The position numbers and the translations under genes were made by a program. 18,071 nucleotides of DNA from Armatimonadota bacterium (GTDB lineage Bacteria > Sysuimicrobiota > Sysuimicrobiia > Sysuimicrobiales > VGFF01), in assembly GCA_016868955.1 (NCBI GenBank), contig VGFF01000036.1, positions 1-18,071 on the forward strand, in the 5' to 3' direction. Positions 7,319 to 14,926 of this stretch are shown here, piece after piece. Within the stretch, counting starts at the first letter, position 1, and each line of letters opens with the position of its first letter. The notes beneath the pieces are model-generated. The model saw only the letters and a list, made by a program, of their open reading frames with translations, had not been told where the DNA came from and ran no database searches.

Positions 7319-9400
7319 TCAGGTCGCCGTCTCCCGGCGCGACGATGGGTTTCGTGAGCCGGCGTCATCGATCGACGATGGCTGCCGTCGCTCCGCAATC
7401 GATTCTCGACGGCGCGGCCACGCCCCTTGCGCCAGACCGACGCCGACGAGGATCAACAGCGCGCTGCCCAGCGTCGCGGCGCCGAACGGCTCACCGAGCA
7501 GCGCCGCGCCGCCGATCACGGTCGTCAGCGGCACGCAGTAGAGGAACAACCCGGCTTCCGAAGCGGGCGCGCGCGACACGCCCCAGTTCCACAGGATCGT
7601 GCCGACGATGCTGCCGCCGATCGAGGCGAGCAGCGCCGCGCCGACGATGTTCGGATCCCATGCTGCGATCGAGGCGACGAACCCCGCATCGAGAAAGACC
7701 ACGATCGGCAGCGCGCCGAGCACGCTCGACAGCGTCGTCGCCGGAAGGGCGCCGATGCGCTGGCTGAGCGGACGGATCGCGACCGTGTATAGCGCAAACG
7801 CCACCGACGCGACGAGCACGGCGGCGATGCCCGGCCACAACGTCGACGACGATCCGATCGCCGGCCAACGCGCCAGCGACAGCACGCCGGCGGCGGCAAG
7901 CACCAGGCCGAGGAGCACGCGGGCGCGAGGCTTCTCGCGCAGCCACAGCGCCGAGAACAAGACGATGAGGATCGGCTCGATCGCCAGGATCAGTCCGGCC
8001 AAACCAGCGGGAAGCCACCACAAGCCGAGCGCTAGCACACCGTGCACGCCGGCGATGAGGAGCACGCCGCAGAACGCGGCGTGCGCAATCGTCTGCGGCG
8101 TCCACGTCGCGCGCGGCGCGCGCAGCAGCAGCGGCGGGAAAAACAACAGATACGGCACGAGCCGGATCTTCAAGACGTCGAACGGCCCGATCGCTAGCGC
8201 CAACTGCCGCGAAGCGACGGGCACGAGTCCCCACAGCAACACCGCGATCGCGAGCGCCAGCCGCGCCCGCGCCGACGGAACTTGCGTCGCGACGTAGGAC
8301 GCCAGCCCGATCGCCAACAGCACGGAGACGACGCCGAGCACGTCGTACGACCGCCCTTGGAGGAGCACGCCGAGCAGCGTGGCGCCGAGAAAGATCCCGG
8401 TTTCATACAAGCTGTAGTAAGTGCTCAGCGCGACGGTACGGTCCGCCGTCCCGGCGCGATCGACTGCCCACGCGACCAACCCCGGCATCGCGGCGCCGCT
8501 GCCGATTCCGAACAGCACGGGCACGACGAACGCGAGCGTGGGGTCACGGATCACGACGAGCAGCGCCATGGCGATCGTGCACGCGGCCATGCCGCTCGCG
8601 ATCGCGCACGATCGCGAGCGGCGATCGGACAACCCACCGATCAGCACGCGCGACGGGATCATCGCGATCGCGAACGCGGTGAAGTACAGCCCGACGTTGG
8701 CGAGACCGAGGCGCAGCGCCAACAGCGGCCCGAACGTGAAGAACGCGCCGTGCGCGAACCCGACTGTGGCGCCGATCAGCGCCGGCAGCAGCGACGCTCG
8801 CGCGAACAAACGCGACGGCGCGGCGCGCGGCTCCGCCGGCGTGATGCGCCGCACGGGTAGGGATGCCACGGCGGCGAGCAGCGACGCGACGCCGGCGACC
8901 GCCAATCCGATCGCGACGCCGTGACGCGCGAGCATCCAGCCGGCGACGGCGGGACCGATCGCGGTGGCCATGTTGTTCGCGACGCCCCAGCAGCCGACGC
9001 CCCAACCGCGGCGCTCCGCCGGCACGGCGTAGACGACATGCCCGAGCGAGGCGTTCCCGAACGCGCCGATCGCCAGGCCCTGCACGACGCGAATGAGGAG
9101 CAAGAGCGTCATGTCGTTCGTCAGCGCGAGCAGCGGTGTCGTCGCCGCCAGACCGATCGCGCCCCCGATCAGGAACGGGCGCGTGCCGTGGCGATCGATC
9201 GCCCAGCCCGTCAACAAACGCCCGGCGACGGCGGCGACGCCCCCGATGCCCGATATCCAGCCGATGGCGCCTTCCCGGAAGCCGACGCGTTCCAGGTAAA
9301 TCGGCAGCAGCAAGATGTAGACGCCGATCGCGGCCCAGAACCCGAAGGTCGCGACGAGAACGGGGAGCAGATCACGCACGTGCGAGTGATGTGAGCGCAA
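7319..9400 (-). CDS. MFS transporter fused to EamA (DMT) transporter, about 22 membrane helices
   Basis: One uninterrupted frame encodes two complete transporters. The N-terminal two-thirds is a 12-helix major facilitator: helix 1 near LLPVLVATFGFWAAIGVYILLLPIYL, the loop GWAIDRHGTRP between helices 2 and 3, and a second half beginning LLPALIGATVGFAHGAFF with the matching loop GGLSDRRSR. Straight after helix 12 (LGVVSVLLAIGLASYVATQ) comes an EamA/DMT protein of about ten helices: RARLALAIAVLLWGLVPVASRQ, IEPILIVLFSALWLREKP ending the first repeat, and LLGEPFGAATLGSALLILVGV ending the second. No ATG, GTG or TTG lies near the join (about 8262-8290), so EamA has no start of its own. The beginning is uncertain: TTG at 9400, used here with GGAAG ten bases upstream, or GTG at 9379. 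Substrates are unknown; drug, metabolite or amino acid export are all possible. Confidence 0.85.
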   Translation of the reverse strand: MRSHHSHVRDLLPVLVATFGFWAAIGVYILLLPIYLERVGFREGAIGWISGIGGVAAVAGRLLTGWAIDRHGTRPFLIGGAIGLAATTPLLALTNDMTLLLLIRVVQGLAIGAFGNASLGHVVYAVPAERRGWGVGCWGVANNMATAIGPAVAGWMLARHGVAIGLAVAGVASLLAAVASLPVRRITPAEPRAAPSRLFARASLLPALIGATVGFAHGAFFTFGPLLALRLGLANVGLYFTAFAIAMIPSRVLIGGLSDRRSRSCAIASGMAACTIAMALLVVIRDPTLAFVVPVLFGIGSGAAMPGLVAWAVDRAGTADRTVALSTYYSLYETGIFLGATLLGVLLQGRSYDVLGVVSVLLAIGLASYVATQVPSARARLALAIAVLLWGLVPVASRQLALAIGPFDVLKIRLVPYLLFFPPLLLRAPRATWTPQTIAHAAFCGVLLIAGVHGVLALGLWWLPAGLAGLILAIEPILIVLFSALWLREKPRARVLLGLVLAAAGVLSLARWPAIGSSSTLWPGIAAVLVASVAFALYTVAIRPLSQRIGALPATTLSSVLGALPIVVFLDAGFVASIAAWDPNIVGAALLASIGGSIVGTILWNWGVSRAPASEAGLFLYCVPLTTVIGGAALLGEPFGAATLGSALLILVGVGLAQGAWPRRRESIAERRQPSSIDDAGSRNPSSRRETAT

Positions 9401-9440
9401 GGGTTCGGCACTTCCACTCTGGCGCGCGCCATCCCTTGCG
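9396..9440. promoter_or_regulatory. Nested inverted repeats in the MFS/TusA divergent region
   Basis: CGCAAGGG (9396-9403) and CCCTTGCG (9433-9440) form a perfect 8-bp inverted repeat 29 bases apart, and enclose a second perfect 12-bp palindrome, TGGCGCGCGCCA (9420-9431). In the minus-strand transcript the outer stem would include the TTG start candidate of the transporter and enclose its GGAAG site. It could be a repressor site or an mRNA leader fold; I do not recognise a known riboswitch. Confidence 0.4.
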
Positions 9441-9527
9441 GGGTCGCGCCGGTTGAAGCGACGCGGGCAGGCGAATACGATGGAGGAACCCTCGTGTCGT
9501 CGAACCACACCATAGAGGCGGAAACGA

Positions 9528-9740
9528 ATGACCATGGACGAATGGGACGCCGGCGATATGGGGTGCGGCGACCTCCTGATCGAGTTACGCCGCCGGTTGG
9601 CCGCGCTCGACTCCGGACGAAGCTTCCGACTCGTCACTTTGGATCCCGGCGCGATCGAAGACGTCCCCGCGTGGTGCCGGTTGACCGGCCACACGCTGGT
9701 GCGCGCCGATCCTCCGACGTTTATCATCGAAGTACGCTAG
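9528..9740 (+). CDS. TusA-family sulfur carrier protein
   Basis: A 70-residue protein of the TusA/SirA-like fold, which carries sulfur as a cysteine persulfide between enzymes in the cytosol. The signature is DAGDMGCGDLLIELRRRL: Cys13 sits at the start of helix 1 where TusA has its CPxP cysteine, here in the C-G form. The second landmark, EDVPAWCRLTGHTL with Cys50, marks this particular subfamily and returns in the fusion protein two genes downstream. The site GAGGCGG lies 7 bases before the ATG at 9528; an inner ATG at 9534 would remove two residues. It opens a co-directional unit with the DsrE-like gene and the TusA-methionine synthase gene, and probably feeds or accepts sulfur from one of them. 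Confidence 0.88.
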   Translation: MTMDEWDAGDMGCGDLLIELRRRLAALDSGRSFRLVTLDPGAIEDVPAWCRLTGHTLVRADPPTFIIEVR

Positions 9741-9812
9741 TTCTCGCTGACAAGACCCGAAGCCACGACGTGCCGCTTCGCGGCTCAATGTTTCACGAGG
9801 GGGAGACAGCCA

Positions 9813-10175
9813 ATGCCCGGAAGATTTTGCATCAGCCTGACGTGCGCCGCCGACGATCCCGACAAAGCGACGGTCGCGTTCGTCGTCGCGAATGCCGCGG
9901 TCGCGTCCGATAAAGAGACGCTCGTGTTCCTGAGCACGGAGGGCGTGCGCCTATCGCAGCTGGGCGTCGCCGATTCGATCCACGAGGAAGGGTTTGCGCC
10001 GCTGAAGCAGCTGATGACGAGCTTCGTCGAAGCGGGCGGGAAGATCTTCGTCTGCTCGCCGTGCTTCAAGAAGCGCGGGCTCGACGATACGAAGCTCGTC
10101 TCCGGTGCGACGATCGTCGGCGGCGCGAAGCTCGTGGAGTTCCTCGGCGACGCGACGCCAGGAGTGTCGTACTAG
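9813..10175 (+). CDS. DsrE-family protein
   Basis: A 120-residue DsrE/DsrF-like protein: a Rossmann-like small domain that binds or relays sulfane sulfur and often works with TusA. Family features are the first strand CISLTCAADDPDKATVAFVVANAA, the ETLVFLSTEGVRL stretch, and KIFVCSPCFKKRGL with cysteines 81 and 84 at the place of the functional cysteine in this family. It ends with AKLVEFLGDATPGVSY, where DsrE proteins have VxFLxxAdxVLSY-like ends. GAGGGGGAG lies 7 bases before the ATG. The gap to the upstream TusA gene is 72 bases and to the downstream fusion 27 bases, so the three are probably co-transcribed. The exact substrate is not visible. Confidence 0.9.
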   Translation: MPGRFCISLTCAADDPDKATVAFVVANAAVASDKETLVFLSTEGVRLSQLGVADSIHEEGFAPLKQLMTSFVEAGGKIFVCSPCFKKRGLDDTKLVSGATIVGGAKLVEFLGDATPGVSY

Positions 10176-10202
10176 CGATCGCAACATCGGGGGGGAGGGC
10201 GA

Positions 10203-11735
10203 ATGAATTCGGTCGAGTCGCACGCGCACGCACCCGATGTAAGCTTCGACGGCGGTGACTTGGACTGCGGAAACGGCCTCCTTCTCCTGATCCGTAAGCA
10301 TATCGATCCGTTGCAGGCCGGGGGGCTCCTCGAGGTCCGGTCCGTCGAGGCCTCGGTGGAAGAGGATCTGCCGGCGTGGTGCCGGCTGACCGGAAACGAG
10401 CTCGTCTCGCTAACGCGCCGCGGCGCCGAGCGCAGCTTCCTGATCTGCAAGGGTCTCCTGGCGGATCGCGGCGTGGAAAAGGTCGCCGTGCCCGTCGCGC
10501 CGTCGCTGCCCTCGGCGCCACCGCTCACAGCGCGCGGCACGCCGGCCGATCCGCCCGTGGTCACGACATCGGCGCCCGAGATCCCCGCGCTCGCGGTCAT
10601 GGGCATCGGCAGCTGGCCGCGGCCTCCCTGGTTGTGGCGTGCATTGCACGAACGGCTGCAAGGACGGTTGTCGGAGGAGGAGTTCCAGGCGACGGCCGAC
10701 GACGCGGTCCGGCTCGCGGTCGACGCGCAGCGCCGCGCCGGCGTCGACGTTGTCTCGGACGGCGAGCAACGCCGCAACGATTACGCCAGCTTCGTGGGCG
10801 GCATCCTCGACAACTGTCAGCTGATTCCGCTGACCGATCTGCTGCCATTGGTCGAGCACCCGGACGAGTTCGCGGAGCAGTTGCGCACCCTCGGCGTGCC
10901 GCCGGAGCGCGTGCGGCATCCCGCCGTCTTCGGGCGGTTGGGCCGGAGCGCGCCCATCGCAGGGCGGGAACTGGCGTTCGCGAAATCGCTGACCGACGCG
11001 CCGATCAAGGTCGAGTTGCCGGGACCGTACCTGCTGACGCGAACGATGTGGCTCGAGTGCGTATCGGATCGTGCCTATGCAACGCGCGAGGAGCTGGCCG
11101 AGGACATCGTGCGCGTCCTGCGGGAAGAGCTGCTCGATCTGCTGTCGGGCGGCGCCGCGATCGTCCAGTTCGATGAGCCGGTGCTGACGGAGGTCGCGTT
11201 CGCGCCGCCGTCCACCCGCCGCACGTTCATGTGCGGCGCGTTGAGCGAGAAGGGCGACGTCGAGCACGAGCTCGCGTTCGCGGAGGATCTGGTCAATCGC
11301 GTCGTGCGAGGCGTCGATCGCCGACGCACGGCCCTCCATGTCTGTCGCGGCAACTGGACGACCGACGAGAGCGTCGTGCTGTCTGGCACGTATCACCCGC
11401 TGATGCCGTTCTTCCGCCGGCTCGACGTCGGCACGCTGCTGCTGGAGTTCTGCACGTCGCGGGCCGGTGAGATCGAGGATCTCGACGGCATCCCCGACGA
11501 CGTGCGCGTAGGGATCGGCGTCGTGAATCCGAAGGACCCGCGCGTCGAGTCGGTCGAAGAGATCACGGCCAAGGCCCAGACCGCGATTCGGAAGTTCGGC
11601 GCGGATCGCGTAATCCTCACGCCCGATTGTGGGTTCGCGACGTTCGCGGACACGCCGATCACGGCCGCGTCCGTCGCGGAAGGTAAGCTGCGCAACATCG
11701 CGCACGCGGCGGCGGCCTTGCGAAGCCGCGTGTGA
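10203..11735 (+). CDS. TusA-like domain fused to core cobalamin-independent methionine synthase
   Basis: A 510-residue two-domain protein. Residues 16-90 repeat the TusA-like carrier: DGGDLDCGNGLLLLIRKHI with Cys22 and EEDLPAWCRLTGNEL with Cys60. A Pro/Ala-rich linker (about 95-125) leads to a methionine synthase II-type TIM barrel. All four zinc ligands of MetE have counterparts: His379 and Cys381 (LHVCRGNW), Glu415 (LLLEF) and Cys476 (LTPDCGFATF). QFDEP (322-326) is the conserved barrel motif that lines the homocysteine site. The N-terminal half of classic MetE is absent, which makes this the core type. Zinc in this family activates a thiol for methyl transfer. Joining it to a sulfur carrier suggests that sulfur delivery and thiol methylation are linked, but the thiol acceptor, the methyl donor and whether sulfur moves between the two domains are inference. 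GGAGGG lies just before the ATG. Confidence 0.9.
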   Translation: MNSVESHAHAPDVSFDGGDLDCGNGLLLLIRKHIDPLQAGGLLEVRSVEASVEEDLPAWCRLTGNELVSLTRRGAERSFLICKGLLADRGVEKVAVPVAPSLPSAPPLTARGTPADPPVVTTSAPEIPALAVMGIGSWPRPPWLWRALHERLQGRLSEEEFQATADDAVRLAVDAQRRAGVDVVSDGEQRRNDYASFVGGILDNCQLIPLTDLLPLVEHPDEFAEQLRTLGVPPERVRHPAVFGRLGRSAPIAGRELAFAKSLTDAPIKVELPGPYLLTRTMWLECVSDRAYATREELAEDIVRVLREELLDLLSGGAAIVQFDEPVLTEVAFAPPSTRRTFMCGALSEKGDVEHELAFAEDLVNRVVRGVDRRRTALHVCRGNWTTDESVVLSGTYHPLMPFFRRLDVGTLLLEFCTSRAGEIEDLDGIPDDVRVGIGVVNPKDPRVESVEEITAKAQTAIRKFGADRVILTPDCGFATFADTPITAASVAEGKLRNIAHAAAALRSRV

Positions 11736-11765
11736 TCCGAACGCAACGCGAACGGTGTGTTTACC

Positions 11766-11930
11766 ATGCGCGCGATGGTCTTCGATGGCCCCCGACGGCC
11801 GTTACACCTCGCCGATGTCCCCGATCCGATCGCCGGACCGGGATATCTGCGACTGCGCGTCCTCGCCTGCGGCGTCTGTCGCACCGACCTGCACATCGTC
11901 GACGGCGAGCTCCCTGACGCGCGCCCGCCC
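11766..11930 (+). pseudogene. Zinc-dependent alcohol dehydrogenase, N-terminal fragment
   Basis: The first 55 codons of a zinc alcohol dehydrogenase: MRAMVFDGPRRPLHLADVPDP, the strand YLRLRVLACGVCRTDLHIVDGEL with Cys38 as the catalytic zinc ligand and Asp41-His43 around it, then PDARPP. The family continues with VPGHE and a Rossmann domain over about 330 residues; here it stops at about 11930 and the frame goes on as the back strand of the redoxin gene. The start lies 31 bases after the methionine synthase fusion, on the same strand, so it may have been the next gene of that operon. Its end is lost, so it is a remnant or one side of a join. Confidence 0.8.
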
Positions 11931-12563
11931 GGCGGCGTCGGCCGCGTACACGTACGCGCAATTCCGGGGCGAGATCTCCAGCTCCAGCGGGAACACGTGA
12001 CCAGGGGACAACGTCGTCTCGACGGCCAACGGCTGGACGGAGAATCCGGCACCGAGGCTCGCAGCGCCGTGTACGGCTGCGGCCTCGCCATCGGGGCGCA
12101 GCGCCGCGAGCAGCGGACGATGGGAGTATCGGTCTTCGACGTCGGCGCGCAGCACGCGGCCGCGCGCATCGATCCACAGCGTCGCCGGGTGTGCGACCCG
12201 GTATTGAGGATGACCGGGCTCCGGCTCCGTGTTCAGCAGACCCAGCCGTTCGATCAACGTCGACTCCGGATCGGCGAGCAATAGAACGTCGATGCCGTGG
12301 CGCGAGGCGAAGTCGCGCAACACGGCGACCGAATCGTAGCTCAGGCCGGCCACGCGATAACCGGCGGATTCGAAGGTCTTACGATTGCGCGACAGATCGA
12401 CGAGCTGGGCTTTGCAGTAGGGCCAACAATCGGCACTGTGCACGACGACGAGGATGAGCCCCAAGGATCCCGTCAGCGCCGCCAGCGTCTGCGTGCGGCC
12501 GTTCTGATCCCGTGCTGCGAAGTCGCCGACGTCCGAAACGATCCGCAGTCCGCGTGAAGGCAT
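11802..12563 (-). CDS. Redoxin (AhpC/TSA type) with a lost C-terminus
   Basis: Thioredoxin-fold peroxiredoxin-like protein; ATG at 12563 with a good site (AGGGGG) 5 bases upstream. Landmarks are VGDFAARDQNGRTQTLAAL, the active-site strand VVVHSADCWPYCKAQLVDL (Cys46 and Cys50), YDSVAVLRDFASRHGIDVLLLADPES and the PATLWIDARGRVL strand. Near residues 175-205 a beta domain begins (VETTLSPGHVFPLELEISPR, NCAYVYA), as in redoxins with a DsbD-like C-terminal domain. The gene identity ends at about 11930, where the opposite strand turns into alcohol dehydrogenase; the open frame runs on to a TAA at 11802 through antisense sequence. Relatives usually show WCPYC; here the order is CWPYC, so the first cysteine is moved by one residue. 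It lies 59 bases downstream of the FAD oxidase on the same strand, probably one operon. Confidence 0.82.
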   Translation of the reverse strand: MPSRGLRIVSDVGDFAARDQNGRTQTLAALTGSLGLILVVVHSADCWPYCKAQLVDLSRNRKTFESAGYRVAGLSYDSVAVLRDFASRHGIDVLLLADPESTLIERLGLLNTEPEPGHPQYRVAHPATLWIDARGRVLRADVEDRYSHRPLLAALRPDGEAAAVHGAASLGAGFSVQPLAVETTLSPGHVFPLELEISPRNCAYVYAADAAGRARVRELAVDDVQVGATDAAGEDAQSQISRSGDRIGDIGEV

Positions 12564-12622
12564 TAATCCCCCTGCGGAGCTCGCGCCGCCCTGCATGCTC
12601 TGTCTCGCCGCGGGGCGAAACG

Positions 12623-13753
12623 TTACTTGAATCGATTCGGGCGGAACGGCGCGAGGTCGCGCTCCGGAGTCCGGCCGAGCGCGAGTTGCGCCGCGAGTAG
12701 CCCCGTGTAGGGTCCCAGCGTCAGCCCGGTCGGCCCGTGCCCGGTCACCAGGAACGCGCCTTCGACCTTCGGAACGGCCCCGAGAATCGGCAGCAGATCC
12801 GGCGACAGCGGGCGCAGCCCCACGCGCGACTCGATCAGGGTCGCGTTCGCGAGCGCCGGCGCTACCTGCGTCGCATGGCCGAGGACGTGCTGCAAGCCGC
12901 CGACCGTGACGCGCGGATCGAAGCCCGATCCCGTTTCGCGCGTCGTTCCGAGCGCGATGCGCCCCTCCGGCCACGGCACCATGTACGTGCCGCGGAATCC
13001 GGAGACGACGGGCCAGTTGCCGGTGTTCGCGTCCCCGTATCGTACGTGGAAGATCTGTCCGCGTTGCGGTTCGACCGCGATATTGAACCCGAGCTGCTGC
13101 CCGAATGCCCGCGACCAGGCGCCGCCGGCGATGATCACGCCGCGGGCGCGAACCTCCCCGCTGGCGGTAGCGACGCCGAGCACGCGCGATTCTTCGCGGA
13201 GGACGCGCTCGACGCTCTCCGCCCGCGCTTCCACGCCGCGCAGCTTCGCGGCCCGCTCGATCGCGGTGGCTACGAGCTTGCCGTCGACGCGAGCCGCGTT
13301 CTGCGCGTACAAGACGCGCTTGGCCTCGCCCAACAGCGGGAATAGCTTGCGCGCTTCCGCGACCGAGATCTCGCGCGGCATCTCCATCGCCGAGCTGATC
13401 CGGTCGCGCGGCCGCTTCTCGAGGATGCGCTTCGCGCTCTCGAACTCCGCGATCTCCGCGTCGTCGAGCGCGAGGATCAGCTCGCCGCAGCGCGCGTAGC
13501 CGGTCTGCGTCTCCCCGTCCTCGCGCAGCATGCGAAACAGGTCGTCGTAGTGCGCGACCGCTTCGACGGCGATCTTGAACCACTCGTCGGGGTCGCGGTG
13601 ATTCGCTTGCGGGGAGAGGACGCCGGCGCCGGCATCCGTCGCGCGGCCGAGATCCCCGCGATCGAAGACGAGGGTCTTTGCGCCCATGCGCGCCGCTTGA
13701 TAGGCGGTCGCAAAGCCGACGATGCCGCCGCCAACGACGATCAAATCCAACAT
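12623..13753 (-). CDS. FAD-dependent amine/D-amino acid oxidoreductase (ThiO/DadA-like)
   Basis: A 376-residue member of the DAO superfamily, which oxidises the amine of glycine, D-amino acids or sarcosine-like compounds with FAD. The dinucleotide motif is LIVVGGGIVGFATA with Gly8, Gly10 and Gly13, followed by acidic FDRG for ribose. Middle motifs include GAGVLSPQ (substrate side), RVDGKLVATAIERAA, and VRARGVIIAGGAWS for FAD. The C-terminal RVGLRPLSPDLLPILGAVP and GHGPTGLTLGPYTG are the usual closing motifs. Length is normal and the frame intact. A GAGG site lies 8 bases before the ATG. Redoxin follows on the same strand. Amine oxidases release peroxide, so a co-expressed peroxiredoxin would make sense, but this link is inference. 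Exact substrate unknown. Confidence 0.92.
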   Translation of the reverse strand: MLDLIVVGGGIVGFATAYQAARMGAKTLVFDRGDLGRATDAGAGVLSPQANHRDPDEWFKIAVEAVAHYDDLFRMLREDGETQTGYARCGELILALDDAEIAEFESAKRILEKRPRDRISSAMEMPREISVAEARKLFPLLGEAKRVLYAQNAARVDGKLVATAIERAAKLRGVEARAESVERVLREESRVLGVATASGEVRARGVIIAGGAWSRAFGQQLGFNIAVEPQRGQIFHVRYGDANTGNWPVVSGFRGTYMVPWPEGRIALGTTRETGSGFDPRVTVGGLQHVLGHATQVAPALANATLIESRVGLRPLSPDLLPILGAVPKVEGAFLVTGHGPTGLTLGPYTGLLAAQLALGRTPERDLAPFRPNRFK

Positions 13754-13929
13754 ATCCGTGCCTCGCTTTCGGGAAGTGAATCGAGACCGCTATTCGCCGG
13801 TCTTCTTCGGATAGCGTACCGCTTTCGCCTTGCGAGGCGGGGGCGGAGATTCGCAGCGCATGACCCCCCGGGGGAGTTTGGCACCGGCCGAGCGGGACTC
13901 ATTTCGACCGGGTGCGAATATGCGACGGC

Positions 13930-14926
13930 ATGGACGCCGTCTATGCAATCGCCGGCGCGGCGCTCGTTGCGGCCAGCCTCTGGGAGACGTTCGAGAACGT
14001 CATCCTCACGCGTTGCGTGTCGCGACGGCTGCGGATGTCGTCCGTCGTCTTCCGGTGGATGTGGAGCGTCTGGCGGTCGGCCGCCGCCAGGATGCGACCC
14101 GGTGGAAAGCGCGAGAACTTCCTCAGCTTCTACGGACCGCTGTCCATCTTGGCGATGCTCTTCCTGTTCGCCACGGCGCTGATTCTCGGATTCGCGCTGC
14201 TGCACATGGCCGCGCACTCGCGCCTGGCGATGGACTACGGCGGGTTCTCGTTCTGGGTGCTGCTCGACATGAGCGGTACGGAGTTCTTCACGCTCGGGCT
14301 CGGAGACGTCGCGCCCGTCGAAGGTTTCGGCCGCGCGCTCGTCGCGATCGAGTCCGGGGTCGGATTCGGCTTCCTCGCCGTCGTGCTCTCCTATTTACCC
14401 GTGCTATATCAGGCGTTCTCGCGGCGGGAAGAGCAGCTATCGATGCTCGACGAGTGGGCCGGATCGCCGCCGACCGCGTAGGAGCTGCTGCGCCGGACGG
14501 GCGGCGAGGCGTGCGTGGCGGAGCTCGCTCCGTTTCTCAGCTAGTGGAAGCGGTGGTCGGCGGAGCTGCCCGAGTCGACGATCTCCTATCCAATCCTCGC
14601 GTTCTTTCGCTCGCAGCACGACAACACGTCCTGGCTCGGCGCGCTCACGGTGACGCTCGACAGCTGCACGCCCGGCGTCGACATCAGCCAGATCCTCGAT
14701 CGCGCGCCGCGACCGCCGGCGGAAGATCGCCTGCCACCCGAGCGTCTTGGCCAGCTCGTGCGCTCGCTCAACGATTCCGGGCTGCCGGCGCGCTTGGACG
14801 CCGGCGTCGAGGCGAGGATCCACGAGCTGCACGCGGTACGAAGGCTACCTGCACCCGCTGTCGCTGCTGCTGCTGACGCCGCTGCCGAACCATCGCGACA
14901 ACTGGCAGAAGAGCCGCTGGCGGTGA
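13930..14926 (+). pseudogene. Potassium-channel family gene with two TAG codons and a frameshift
   Basis: Two-helix ion channel-like protein. The frame begins MDAVYAIAGAALVAASLWETFENVILT; a GTG at 13912 is also possible. A strong helix LSILAMLFLFATALILGFALL, the filter region TEFFTLGLGDVAP and the second pore helix LVAIESGVGFGFLAVVLSYLPVLYQAFSRRE follow. The frame is then cut by TAG at 14479-14481 and again by TAG at 14542-14544, while channel-family sequence goes on in the same frame: ELLRRTGGEACVAELAPF, WKRWSAELPES, ISYPILAFFRSQHDNTSWLGALT. A frameshift near 14835-14840 moves the final part to the next frame (YEGYLHPLSLLLLTPLPNHRDNW) until a TGA at 14924-14926. Restoring three lesions gives a protein of about 330 residues. 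TAG is a normal stop elsewhere in the window, which argues against recoding. Confidence 0.8.

Noticed and set aside
9773..9785. A small hairpin GCCGC-TTC-GCGGC between TusA and DsrE genes
   Set aside because: Only five base pairs and no proper T tract; too weak to call an attenuator or terminator.
10410..11705. A 431-codon minus-strand frame opposite the TusA-methionine synthase gene
   Set aside because: The plus strand has complete catalytic motifs; the minus frame has none.
12563..13583. An extended minus frame making a 593-residue protein through the redoxin gene
   Set aside because: Upstream of 12563 this frame is an out-of-frame reading of the FAD oxidase gene. The redoxin ATG at 12563 has a good ribosome site.
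13754..13929. A possible riboswitch or promoter structure in the gap between FAD oxidase and channel genes
   Set aside because: Only a short C6-G5 palindrome near 13864-13874 and GC-rich repeats are visible, with no known consensus.
14479..14544. Amber recoding (for example pyrrolysine or a reassigned TAG) in the channel gene
   Set aside because: TAG ends other genes in this window (for example at 4132-4134 and the aldo/keto reductase at 1020-1022), and a frameshift follows, so a decayed gene is simpler.
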